A stretch of 5,085 bases of DNA from contig CABRZN010000122.1 in assembly GCA_902475445.1 (NCBI GenBank), positions 1-5,085 of the forward strand, read 5' to 3'. The notes beneath the pieces are model-generated. The model was not told the origin of the DNA and made no database searches. It saw nothing but the letters and a program-made list of their open reading frames with translations. A program made the position numbers and the translations under genes. How positions within the stretch are numbered: the first letter of the stretch is position 1; every line of letters starts with the position of its first letter. Origin of the DNA: an uncultured Collinsella sp. Lineage in GTDB: Bacteria > Actinomycetota > Coriobacteriia > Coriobacteriales > Coriobacteriaceae. Shown in pieces: positions 1-5,085 of the stretch.

Positions 1-373
1 CGCTGAGGTGCCGGAACTCTCGCTTGTGTTTCCCAACAACCGAGTGCGCCTGTTCGACATCCTTCCGGCTGGTTGGGACAAGGGCTGCGCTGCGCTGGAG
101 CTGGCGCGCGCTTTGGGCCTGACGCCCGACGAGGTGGCCGTATTTGGCGATTCCGATAACGATTTGCCCATGATCGATGCCGTTCCTAACTCCGTCGCAG
201 TCGCCAATGCCAACGAGGCCGTCACGGCTGCCGCACGCTGGCATATTGGCGCTGCGGCAGATGATGCGGTTGCCGGGGCTCTGCATCAGATTGCCGCCTG
301 CGCCGCGACGGGGGAGATGCCGTCGTTTATGAGCCAAATGGACACGGCGGGTTTTGACGTCACAAACGTCTAG
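1..373 (+). CDS. Cof-type HAD-superfamily phosphatase, C-terminal part (5' end outside window)
   Basis: The reading frame is open from base 2 and ends at TAG (371-373), so only the last 123 codons are present. HAD motif III is the lysine at 80-82 in WDKGCAALELA, and motif IV is GDSDNDLPM, starting at 146, whose aspartates bind the catalytic Mg2+. The following segment (SVAVANANEAV, then a charged ADDAVAGAL stretch) matches the usual end of Cof/subclass IIB proteins, which are cytosolic phosphatases acting on sugar phosphates, phosphorylated cofactors or similar small molecules. The nucleophile motif DxD and the cap domain, which would decide the substrate, lie upstream and cannot be seen, so no substrate is proposed. 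A GTG at 8-10 is in frame but is not a credible start, because it would leave out half the enzyme. The next gene starts 10 bases after the stop, so the two are probably cotranscribed. The family is secure and the specific role is unknown. Confidence 0.9.
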   Translation, partial: AEVPELSLVFPNNRVRLFDILPAGWDKGCAALELARALGLTPDEVAVFGDSDNDLPMIDAVPNSVAVANANEAVTAAARWHIGAAADDAVAGALHQIAACAATGEMPSFMSQMDTAGFDVTNV

Positions 374-377
374 GGAG
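372..377 (+). promoter_or_regulatory. Ribosome binding site deciding the LysR start
   Basis: AGGGAG lies 6 bases before the ATG at 384 and overlaps the stop codon of the phosphatase gene. A TTG at 354 is in frame and would add 10 residues, but it lies upstream of this site and inside the phosphatase gene. The ATG at 384 also gives the typical LysR beginning, MKLQQLRYV. No promoter is visible directly in front, which suggests transcription from upstream of the phosphatase gene. Confidence 0.75.
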
Positions 378-383
378 AAGGCT

Positions 384-1280
384 ATGAAGCTCCAGCAGCT
401 CAGATATGTCGTCAAAGTTGCCGAATGCGGCAGCATCACCGAGGCCTCGCGCCGGCTCTTTGTGTCGCAGCCTTCGATTACCGCGTCGATCCGCGATCTC
501 GAAAACGAGATGGGTGTGCACATCTTTGAGCGCACCAACAAGGGCGTCATTGTGTCCGAGGAGGGCGAGACCTTCTTGGGCTATGCGCGCCAGGTACTCG
601 ACCAGGCCGACCTGCTCGAGGGCAAGTATAAAGGCACGTCCGAGCAGGTGCCGCACTTTAGTGTGAGCTGCCAGCATTATTCCTTTGCCGTTAATGCGTT
701 TGTCGATGTAATCCGCGAGTTCGATGCCGCGCGCTACGACTTTACCCTGCGCGAGGAGCAGACCCACGAAATTATCGAGGATGTCGCGCATATGAAAAGC
801 GAACTCGGCATCCTGTATCTGTCGGAGCACAATCGCGAGGTCATCGAGCGCATGCTTGCCGCCAACGAGCTCGTGTTCGAAGGGCTCTTCTGCGCCACGC
901 CGCATGTCTTCGTCTGCGCCGACCATCCGCTGGCGGGCCGCTCCAGCGTGACGCTCGAGGATCTGGAAGACTACCCGTTCCTGTCCTACGAGCAGGGCAG
1001 CTACAACTCGTTTTACTATTCCGAGGAGCTGACCTCGACGTTCGAGCGTCGCAAAAATATCCGCGTGCGCGACCGTGCGACGTTGTTCAATTTGGCCATG
1101 GGCCTCAACGGCTACACGGTATGCTCGGGCGTGATCAGCCACGAGCTCAACGGTCCCGGCATTATCTCGATTCCGCTCGACGTGGACGAGTACATGGAGA
1201 TTGGCATCATCACGCGCAAGAACACGACGCTCACGCGCTACGGTCGGGCCTATATCGACGCGATTCGTCAGCATATCTAG
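384..1280 (+). CDS. LysR-family transcriptional regulator
   Basis: This 298-residue protein has the normal LysR family length. Residues 1 to about 60 form the winged helix-turn-helix: MKLQQLRYVV opens it, SITEASRRLFVSQPSIT holds the two DNA-contacting helices, and FERTNKGVIVSEEG is the wing. A linker helix follows (about 61-85), then a periplasmic-binding-protein-like effector domain from about residue 90, beginning HFSVSCQHYSF. Proteins of this family bind DNA as tetramers at dyads containing T-N11-A and usually activate a nearby gene when a small molecule binds. The next gene on the same strand is a methionine-synthase-like methyltransferase, and a good LysR-type dyad lies between them, so that gene is the most likely target. 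The effector is inferred to be a sulfur or methionine-related metabolite; nothing in the protein proves it. It cannot be assigned to MetR or CysB from sequence alone. Long open frames on the opposite strand are codon-bias shadows. Confidence 0.93.
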   Translation: MKLQQLRYVVKVAECGSITEASRRLFVSQPSITASIRDLENEMGVHIFERTNKGVIVSEEGETFLGYARQVLDQADLLEGKYKGTSEQVPHFSVSCQHYSFAVNAFVDVIREFDAARYDFTLREEQTHEIIEDVAHMKSELGILYLSEHNREVIERMLAANELVFEGLFCATPHVFVCADHPLAGRSSVTLEDLEDYPFLSYEQGSYNSFYYSEELTSTFERRKNIRVRDRATLFNLAMGLNGYTVCSGVISHELNGPGIISIPLDVDEYMEIGIITRKNTTLTRYGRAYIDAIRQHI

Positions 1281-1283
1281 GCT

Positions 1284-1310
1284 GCTGTGCTCCGCACGGT
1301 TCAAGTCTCT
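1284..1310 (+). terminator. Weak candidate terminator after the LysR gene
   Basis: Just after the LysR stop, CTGTGC-TCC-GCACGG (1285-1299) can form a six-pair hairpin with one G-T wobble and a three-base loop. The sequence after it, TTCAAGTCTCTTTA, is pyrimidine-rich but is not a clean T-tract. It could weaken read-through into the methyltransferase gene, consistent with that gene having its own promoter. The short stem leaves this uncertain. Confidence 0.3.
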
Positions 1311-1321
1311 TTATGACAGTC

Positions 1322-1354
1322 CAGACTGATATAGGAAGCATCTATATCAAACTG
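1322..1354 (+). promoter_or_regulatory. LysR-type operator dyad upstream of the methyltransferase gene
   Basis: TGATATAG (1327-1334) and CTATATCA (1342-1349) are perfect inverted repeats around a 7-base spacer. The symmetry continues outward: CAG (1322-1324) matches CTG (1352-1354), so 11 of 13 positions per arm agree. The core contains T1332-N11-A1344, the classic LysR-type contact pattern, and its ATAG-N7-CTAT form resembles known LysR boxes. A smaller inverted repeat, CAGTC-CA-GACTG (1317-1328), overlaps the left arm. Its place about 90 bases before the methyltransferase start and directly after the regulator gene fits an activator site. The dyad is seen directly; the binding protein is inferred. 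Confidence 0.65.
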
Positions 1355-1355
1355 T

Positions 1356-1369
1356 TATAAACGTATATT
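1356..1369 (+). promoter_or_regulatory. Candidate -10 region of the methyltransferase promoter
   Basis: TATAAA (1356-1361) and TATATT (1364-1369) both resemble the sigma-70 -10 hexamer and sit in the most AT-rich part of the gap. Neither has a recognisable -35 hexamer at 16-18 bases. A missing -35 is common in promoters that need a LysR activator, and the dyad ends just upstream, in the usual activator position. Which hexamer is used cannot be decided by eye. Confidence 0.4.
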
Positions 1370-1381
1370 TTACGATGACCA

Positions 1382-1395
1382 TATGAGCGCTCATA
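1382..1395. repeat. Perfect 14-bp palindrome in the methyltransferase leader
   Basis: TATGAGCGCTCATA is fully self-complementary. It lies 40 bases before the methyltransferase ATG and, if the TATATT -10 is used, only a few bases downstream of the transcription start. An uninterrupted palindrome like this is a poor RNA hairpin but a good binding site for a symmetrical dimeric DNA-binding protein, so it could be a second operator. Its sequence is unlike the upstream dyad, which would suggest a different protein. Confidence 0.4.
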
Positions 1396-1421
1396 CTCTG
1401 TCCCAGTAAAGCAACCAATGC

Positions 1422-1430
1422 AAAGGGAGA
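1422..1430 (+). promoter_or_regulatory. Ribosome binding site deciding the methyltransferase start
   Basis: AAAGGGAGA ends 5 bases before the ATG at 1436. An in-frame ATG at 1418 would add six residues, but it lies upstream of this site and has no comparable site of its own, so 1436 is preferred. Confidence 0.75.
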
Positions 1431-1435
1431 TATCT

Positions 1436-2569
1436 ATGAGCACTTCGATTCAACCGAACGCGCCGTTTCGTGCCGATATCGTCGGCAGTTTTCTTCGTCC
1501 GCAGGCTGTAAAGGATGCCCGTGCCGCCTATGTCGCGGGTAAACTCGACGCTTCCGGCCTTAAGGCCGTCGAGGACGAGGCCATCCGCGACTTAGTGGCC
1601 AAGCAGAAGGCCGCCGGCCTGCAGGTGATCACCGATGGCGAGTTCCGCCGCAGCTACTGGCACCTCGATTTTATGTGGGGCCTTAACGGCATTGAGCGCC
1701 GCACCTCACGCACGGGTTATATGTTCCATGACGAGGAGACGACGGCCGACACCGCCGTGGTTACCGGTCCCATTAGCGGCGAGAACCACCCGTTCGTCGA
1801 GCATTTTAAGTTTGTCAAGGCGCTTGAGGGAGAGGGCCAGGTCGCGCGTCAAACCATTCCGGCGCCGATCCAGACGTTCTCGGAGGTTACGCTCGACCGC
1901 TGCGATGGACAGCAGGAGAGTCTGCGCGCCGTCTACAAGACCGATGAGGAACTTGCCGACGCCATTGCAGCCGCTTATCGCACGGTGATCGCCGACCTGT
2001 ATGCCGCGAGCTGCCGCAACATCCAATTTGATGACTGCACCTGGGGCATCTATTGCGATACGGACTTTGTGTCCAAGACTGGCATGAGCCCGGTTGACCT
2101 GCAAAAGGTGAGCGAGCTGGGCGTGGCGCTCAACAATGCTGCCATCGCGGGCAAGCCCGACGACCTGGTCATTAACACGCACGTGTGCCGCGGCAACTAT
2201 CACTCCACCTATGCTTTTGAGGGCGGCTACGACCCTATCGCTCCGTACCTGTTTGCGCATGAGAACGTCGACGCGTTCTACCTTGAGTTCGATACGCCAC
2301 GCGCCGGTGGCTTTGAGCCGCTTAAGTACGTTGCTCCCGGCAAGAAGGTCGTGCTGGGCCTGGTGACCACCAAGGCGGCTGAGCTCGAGAACGAGGATGT
2401 TATCGTCGAGCGCATCCGCGAAGCCGCAAAGTACGTGCCGCTCGAGAATCTGTACCTGTCGCCCCAGTGCGGCTTTGCCAGCTGCGAGATTGGCAACAAG
2501 CTGACCGAGGACGAACAGTGGGCAAAGATCGCGCTGGTCAAGCGCATTGCTGAGCGCGTTTGGAAGTAA
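1436..2569 (+). CDS. Core-type MetE/YxjG-like cobalamin-independent methionine synthase family protein
   Basis: This 377-residue protein matches the catalytic half of MetE, without the N-terminal barrel of the full-length enzyme (about 750 residues), and has the length of the YxjG/YxjH group. Family enzymes move a methyl group to a zinc-bound thiol, usually homocysteine, to make methionine in the cytosol. The beginning (VGSFLRP, residues 16-22) and DGEFRRSYWHLDF (67-79) are typical of the YxjG group. All four zinc ligands are recognisable: His249 and Cys251 in NTHVC, Glu284 in YLEFDTP and Cys345 in SPQCGF, corresponding to His641, Cys643, Glu665 and Cys726 of E. coli MetE. An insertion of about 11 residues lies between Cys251 and Glu284. 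The methyl donor is uncertain, because short MetE proteins may not use the same folate as the full enzyme. No S-box or cobalamin riboswitch is seen upstream; control is more likely by the adjacent LysR protein. Other thiol methylations remain possible. Confidence 0.9.
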   Translation: MSTSIQPNAPFRADIVGSFLRPQAVKDARAAYVAGKLDASGLKAVEDEAIRDLVAKQKAAGLQVITDGEFRRSYWHLDFMWGLNGIERRTSRTGYMFHDEETTADTAVVTGPISGENHPFVEHFKFVKALEGEGQVARQTIPAPIQTFSEVTLDRCDGQQESLRAVYKTDEELADAIAAAYRTVIADLYAASCRNIQFDDCTWGIYCDTDFVSKTGMSPVDLQKVSELGVALNNAAIAGKPDDLVINTHVCRGNYHSTYAFEGGYDPIAPYLFAHENVDAFYLEFDTPRAGGFEPLKYVAPGKKVVLGLVTTKAAELENEDVIVERIREAAKYVPLENLYLSPQCGFASCEIGNKLTEDEQWAKIALVKRIAERVWK

Positions 2570-2590
2570 CGTTACCGTTCGCAGGTGACG
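2570..2590 (+). other. Weak hairpin directly after the methyltransferase stop
   Basis: CGTTACC-GTTCGCA-GGTGACG forms a seven-pair stem with one G-T wobble, starting at the base after the stop codon. No T-tract follows (the next bases are GC-rich), so it is not a convincing intrinsic terminator. It may protect the message end, with termination at the stronger hairpin at 2768-2809. Confidence 0.3.
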
Positions 2591-2594
2591 GCGC

Positions 2595-2622
2595 GTGCGA
2601 GACATGGCGTATCACGTACAAT
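2595..2622 (+). promoter_or_regulatory. Possible promoter in front of the 17-codon frame
   Basis: TACAAT (2617-2622) is a good match to a -10 hexamer. GTGCGA (2595-2600), 16 bases upstream, is a poor -35. If used, it would give a leader of roughly 65 bases before the ATG at 2693. The evidence is only a motif match. Confidence 0.25.
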
Positions 2623-2692
2623 GGTTCGGATCGTATCGTTCGGGCAGGTTATCCGATATGCCTGATCGCCCTTCCATCATGAAAGGACCTCC

Positions 2693-2746
2693 ATGTCCCA
2701 ATCCTCGACGCCCGCCGTATCTGAACTCGAGGAGACTGTCGAATAG
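2693..2746 (+). CDS. 17-residue reading frame: small protein, leader peptide or gene remnant
   Basis: ATG at 2693 is preceded by AAAGGA (2682-2687) at a 5-base distance, one of the better ribosome binding sites in the window. The frame encodes MSQSSTPAVSELEETVE and ends with tandem TAG codons (2744-2749). A strong terminator starts 21 bases later. The peptide is acidic and has no membrane segment, cysteine pair or run of one amino acid, so it does not look like a classic attenuation leader or a membrane toxin. The start looks like that of a normal cytosolic protein, so it may be the beginning of a gene whose body was deleted. A genuine small protein is the alternative. I do not recognise it. 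A longer overlapping frame through this region runs across the terminator and antisense to the hydrolase, and is not credible. Confidence 0.3.
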   Translation: MSQSSTPAVSELEETVE

Positions 2747-2767
2747 TAGTTGTGTTCAGCTAAATCA

Positions 2768-2809
2768 AAAAATGGCGTCCATGCGTATGTACGCGTGGAC
2801 GCCATTTTT
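2768..2809. terminator. Bidirectional intrinsic terminator between convergent units
   Basis: The stem ATGGCGTCCATGCGT (2772-2786) pairs with ACGCGTGGACGCCAT (2791-2805) with a single T-G wobble and a four-base loop, ATGT. It is flanked by an A-tract (2767-2772) and a T-tract (2805-2809), so each strand reads as a GC-rich hairpin followed by U residues. On the + strand it would end the transcript of the 17-codon frame and any read-through from the methyltransferase gene; on the - strand it would end the hydrolase transcript. The hydrolase TAA (2808-2810) overlaps the edge of the hairpin. Confidence 0.9.
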
Positions 2810-3521
2810 AATGCGTCAGTATCCAGTGGATGCCGCGCGCCATGCGCAGGTCAGTTTGGGCAAAGTGGTTGCCGGGGTTGAGCTCCAGCGTTGTTGGAAT
2901 GTCATGCTCGATAAACAGCTCTTCCATCGCACGCGTATCGTCGAGTACGTGCCGCATCATGCGGTTGGGCGTCTTGGTTTCCTTTTTACCGAGCGACAGA
3001 TAGGCGGCGTCGGGCGTGGCTGTCATCGTGCGCTCTCGCGCGTAGTCGATAAAGCCGGGGAACCACAGCGACCCCGACGCACTTGCCGCGCGCTCAAAGA
3101 CATCTGTTTGCCAAAGTGCCCACAGTGCAAAAAGACCCGCCAACGAGTAGCCGGCAACGCCGCGCCAGGCGGGCGGTTGCGGGAGCGATGATTCGGCCTG
3201 GGGGATTATCTGCTTCAACAACTCGTCAAGAAAACCAGCAGCCTGTCCGCCAAAGGGCTCGGCATCTCGTATAGTTCCGTCGCATTCCCAGGGGCTCAGC
3301 TCGCGATTCCAATCGAGCCTTCCAATGGCGACAAGGGTAAAGGGTGGGCAGTCGAGCTCTCGGCAGCGCTCGTAGACTCCACTACCGTCGCCCATAACCA
3401 CGGGGAGGTAAATGGCGGGCGCGCCTTCCGTACGCTCTGAATAAACGGTTATCTGCTTATGATGCGCTTCCAAGGCAGGCTTCTCTCGGTGCTGTGATAT
3501 TGACAGCCTCAATTGTCGCAC
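2808..3521 (-). CDS. Alpha/beta hydrolase, enterochelin-esterase-like (COG2819 type)
   Basis: The product is up to 237 residues, a probable cytosolic esterase with no signal peptide. With the GTG start at 3521, the nucleophile is Ser126 in AGYSLAG and the catalytic histidine is probably His219 in NPGNHF. Glu181 in LSLGKKE is a possible acid, but this is less certain. The segments PPFTLVAIGRLDWNRELSPW (about 59-78) and ASGSLWFPGFIDY (about 148-160) are characteristic of small esterases related to Fes/IroE siderophore esterases and esterase D. The nucleophile elbow reads GxSxA rather than GxSxG. The true substrate is unknown, and no siderophore genes are nearby. The start is uncertain: GTG 3521 has no ribosome binding site, while TTG at 3473 has GAGAAG six bases upstream and would give 221 residues beginning MEAHHKQITVY. 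The permease upstream on the same strand ends in its own terminator, so the two are probably separate units. Confidence 0.82.
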   Translation of the reverse strand: MRQLRLSISQHREKPALEAHHKQITVYSERTEGAPAIYLPVVMGDGSGVYERCRELDCPPFTLVAIGRLDWNRELSPWECDGTIRDAEPFGGQAAGFLDELLKQIIPQAESSLPQPPAWRGVAGYSLAGLFALWALWQTDVFERAASASGSLWFPGFIDYARERTMTATPDAAYLSLGKKETKTPNRMMRHVLDDTRAMEELFIEHDIPTTLELNPGNHFAQTDLRMARGIHWILTH

Positions 3522-3550
3522 GCTGGCACGGGGGCGGGAGCTAAAAGAAA

Positions 3551-3581
3551 GGCGCGGAGCCGCTCGATGCGACTCCGCGCC
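3551..3581 (-). terminator. Intrinsic terminator of the permease gene
   Basis: GGCGCGGAG (3551-3559) pairs perfectly with CTCCGCGCC (3573-3581). Beyond a C-A mismatch, three more pairs (CGC/GCG) close a five-base loop, TCGAT. On the - strand the stem is followed by TTTCTTTT (3543-3550), a good U-tract, 30 bases after the permease stop. The + strand side is also T-rich (TTGTTGTTTTG), so some termination in that direction is possible. Confidence 0.88.
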
Positions 3582-3610
3582 TTGTTGTTTTGCTTTAGCA
3601 GACTATGCCG

Positions 3611-4924
3611 TTACGCCACGAAGAAGTAGACGAGGAAGGCGAGGGCTGCGATCCACATGAGCGGCTTGATCTTGGAGGCCTCGCCCTTAAAGAGCGCGAC
3701 GATCACGTAGGCGATAAAGCCCAGGCCAATGCCGGCAGAGATGGAGTAGGTGAAGGGCACGCCAGCGACAATCATGAACGCCGGGAAACCCTGCGACACG
3801 TCGGACCAGTCGATCTCGGAGGCCTCGCTCATCATGAGGTAGCCGACGTAGACCAGAGCACCGCAGGTGGCGGCGCTGGAAACGATGGTGACGATGGGGG
3901 AGAAGAACGCGGCGAGAATGAACAGCACGCCGGTGGTGACGGAGGTGAGGCCCGTGCGGCCACCGTCGGCAGCGCCAGAGGTGGACTCGACGAAGGTGGT
4001 GATGGAGGAGACGCCCATAAAGCCACCGGCAGCAGCGGCCACGGAGTCGACGACCAGGATGGGACGGATGTCCTCGACATTGCCGTCCTCGGTCAAGAAC
4101 TCGCCCTGCTTGGCGACGGCCATCGCGGTGCCCATGGTGTCGAAGAAGTCACTCATGAGCAGCGAGAAGGCAACGACGAGCAGCATTGGGTCGGTCAGGA
4201 CCTTCACGATGGCCATGTTGCCGTCGGCGGTGCTGGCGAACGGGGCGCCAAAGGTCGAGAAGTCGAGCGGGGCGATAAGGCCCTCGGGGGCGTGGGTGAC
4301 GCCCAGCGGGATGCCGGCGATAACGGCGACGATGATGCCGATGAGCAGCGAGCCCGGCACGTTGCGGGAGGCCAGGGCAACCGTCACGACGATGGAGATG
4401 ATGCCGACGATAAAGGTGGGGGAGGTGATGTCGCCCAAGCCGACAAGCGTACCGGCGCCAGCGGTGATGATGCCGGCGTCGCACAGGCCGATCATGGCGA
4501 TGAACATGCCCAGACCAACCGAGATGGCGTGGCGCAGGACCACGGGGATGGCGTCCATGATGGCCTCGCGCAGACCGCACAGGACGAGCAGCAAGATGAC
4601 GATACCCTCGAGGAAGATAACGCTCATGGCCACGTGCCAGTCACCGCCGCACATGGTGGTGGCGATGCCCGCGATCATGGCGTTGATGCCCAGGCCCGAA
4701 GCGCAGGCGAGCGGGCGGTTAGCGAAGATACCCATGCAGATGGTCATGATGCCGGCGCCCAGGCAGGTGGCGCAGGCGAGCGCTCCCGCATCGATGCCAG
4801 CGCCCGAGAGCACCGCGGGGTTGACGGCGATGATGTAGGCCATCGCCAGGAATGTTGTCAGTCCAGCGCGGAGTTCGGTCCCGATTGTGGACTTGCGCTC
4901 ACTGACGTGAAATAGTTCGTCCAT
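3611..4924 (-). CDS. NCS2-family (AzgA/PbuG-like) purine-base permease
   Basis: This 437-residue, very hydrophobic protein has the length and the roughly 14 membrane segments expected of AzgA-type nucleobase transporters, which import hypoxanthine, guanine or adenine with protons across the cytoplasmic membrane. Family motifs appear in order: ELRAGLTTFLAMAYIIAVNP in the first membrane segment; SGLGINA (76-82), corresponding to the GMGLNAFF motif; DFFDTMGT (259-266), the TM8 region with a likely substrate-site aspartate; and ESTSGAADGGRTGLT (313-327), the TM10 signature. The exact purine cannot be read from the sequence. ATG 4924 is chosen because AAGGAAAGGG sits five bases upstream and MDELFHVSERKS is a typical start; the longer frame to 4981 would cover the leader hairpin and promoter. 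The gene ends in a strong terminator and appears monocistronic. A 436-codon frame on the opposite strand is a shadow, rich in Gly, Asp and His. Confidence 0.93.
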   Translation of the reverse strand: MDELFHVSERKSTIGTELRAGLTTFLAMAYIIAVNPAVLSGAGIDAGALACATCLGAGIMTICMGIFANRPLACASGLGINAMIAGIATTMCGGDWHVAMSVIFLEGIVILLLVLCGLREAIMDAIPVVLRHAISVGLGMFIAMIGLCDAGIITAGAGTLVGLGDITSPTFIVGIISIVVTVALASRNVPGSLLIGIIVAVIAGIPLGVTHAPEGLIAPLDFSTFGAPFASTADGNMAIVKVLTDPMLLVVAFSLLMSDFFDTMGTAMAVAKQGEFLTEDGNVEDIRPILVVDSVAAAAGGFMGVSSITTFVESTSGAADGGRTGLTSVTTGVLFILAAFFSPIVTIVSSAATCGALVYVGYLMMSEASEIDWSDVSQGFPAFMIVAGVPFTYSISAGIGLGFIAYVIVALFKGEASKIKPLMWIAALAFLVYFFVA

Positions 4925-4929
4925 GCATA

Positions 4930-4939
4930 CCCTTTCCTT
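4930..4939 (-). promoter_or_regulatory. Ribosome binding site deciding the permease start
   Basis: Read on the - strand, AAGGAAAGGG ends five bases before the ATG at 4924. It supports this start over the in-frame codon at 4981, which has no such site. Confidence 0.75.
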
Positions 4940-4941
4940 GT

Positions 4942-4962
4942 TCGGCCCCGAGTTTAGGCCGA
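4942..4962 (-). promoter_or_regulatory. Leader hairpin or operator in front of the permease gene
   Basis: TCGGCC and GGCCGA form a perfect six-pair inverted repeat around a nine-base loop, ending two bases before the ribosome binding site. In RNA it would sit at the very start of the leader and could affect translation; in DNA it could be an operator just downstream of the promoter. It is not a purine riboswitch: the three-way-junction core of that class is absent here and further upstream. Confidence 0.35.
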
Positions 4963-4979
4963 TTGACACGAACTCACCC

Positions 4980-4985
4980 ACTATA
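4980..4985 (-). promoter_or_regulatory. Candidate -10 element of the permease promoter
   Basis: On the - strand TATAGT differs from the consensus TATAAT at one position. A partial -35, GGAACA, lies 18 bases upstream. The predicted transcript would start near 4973 and have a leader of about 50 bases. A perfect TTGACA on the + strand at 4963-4968 has no matching -10 downstream. Confidence 0.4.
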
Positions 4986-5085
4986 TCGCCTTTGTGAAGT
5001 TGGTGTTCCTCGCATGTTGATGTTCGGCGGTTTGCAACGGACGGGCGGTATCTTTCGCATGAAATTGTGTAGGTACCGTATACTT
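4986..5085. other. Non-coding end of window, probably a divergent intergenic region
   Basis: No convincing reading frame or structured RNA was found on either strand. TATACT (5079-5084, + strand) resembles a -10 hexamer and could belong to a divergent gene starting beyond the window, but no good -35 accompanies it. Confidence 0.3.

Noticed and set aside
360..1304. 314-codon open frame on the - strand opposite the LysR gene
   Set aside because: Antisense shadow of a textbook LysR protein; Arg- and Ala-rich composition and no recognisable domain.
1706..2605. 299-codon open frame on the - strand opposite the methyltransferase gene
   Set aside because: Antisense shadow; the + strand frame holds all zinc-site motifs, and this frame has no family features.
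2642..2671. Possible riboswitch-like fold before the 17-codon frame
   Set aside because: Only four-pair stems (GGCA/TGCC or CAGG/CCTG) with a 12-base loop are available; no match to a known riboswitch core.
2595..3191. 198-codon + strand frame spanning the intergenic gap and the hydrolase 3' end
   Set aside because: It runs through a strong bidirectional terminator and antisense to a recognised hydrolase; Arg/Cys-rich composition typical of a shadow.
3605..4915. 436-codon open frame on the + strand opposite the permease
   Set aside because: It is extremely rich in Gly, Asp, Glu, His and Ala with no domain, and mirrors the GC-biased codons of a clear NCS2 permease on the other strand; no ribosome binding site.
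4990..5085. Purine or other riboswitch upstream of the permease
   Set aside because: The conserved core of the purine class was not found on the - strand, and the likely promoter lies downstream of this stretch.

Overview
The window looks like a piece of a high-GC Coriobacteriia chromosome, most likely Collinsella or a close relative. This rests on strongly GC-biased third codon positions, AGGAG-type ribosome binding sites and the general look of the proteins. The genus is an inference and was not tested. No mobile element, tRNA, rRNA or CRISPR array was seen.

Left half, + strand. The window opens inside the 3' end of a Cof-type HAD phosphatase gene (1-373). Ten bases later, with its own ribosome binding site, comes a complete LysR-family regulator (384-1280). 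A 155-base intergenic gap follows, AT-rich in its second half, which holds a long LysR-box-like dyad at 1322-1354 and a perfect 14-bp palindrome at 1382-1395. Then comes a short, core-type MetE/YxjG-like methyltransferase (1436-2569) with all four expected zinc ligands. The simplest reading is that the LysR protein controls the methyltransferase through the dyad, tying sulfur-amino-acid supply to expression.

Middle, 2570-2810. This short gap holds a weak hairpin after the methyltransferase, a possible -10 element, a 17-codon reading frame with a good ribosome binding site and tandem stops, and a very strong symmetrical hairpin. The hairpin has A-tracts and T-tracts on both sides and probably terminates transcription from both directions.

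Right half, - strand. A small alpha/beta hydrolase of the enterochelin-esterase-like COG2819 type (2808-3521) runs towards the shared terminator. Upstream of it, separated by a second strong terminator (3551-3581), is a complete NCS2/AzgA-like purine-base permease (3611-4924). A candidate promoter and a leader hairpin precede the permease. The last 100 bases are non-coding and probably lead to a divergent gene outside the window.

Overall this is ordinary housekeeping chromosome. The most interesting parts are the regulator/methyltransferase control region and the 17-codon unit. I found no convincing sign of an undescribed defence, mobile or biosynthetic system.
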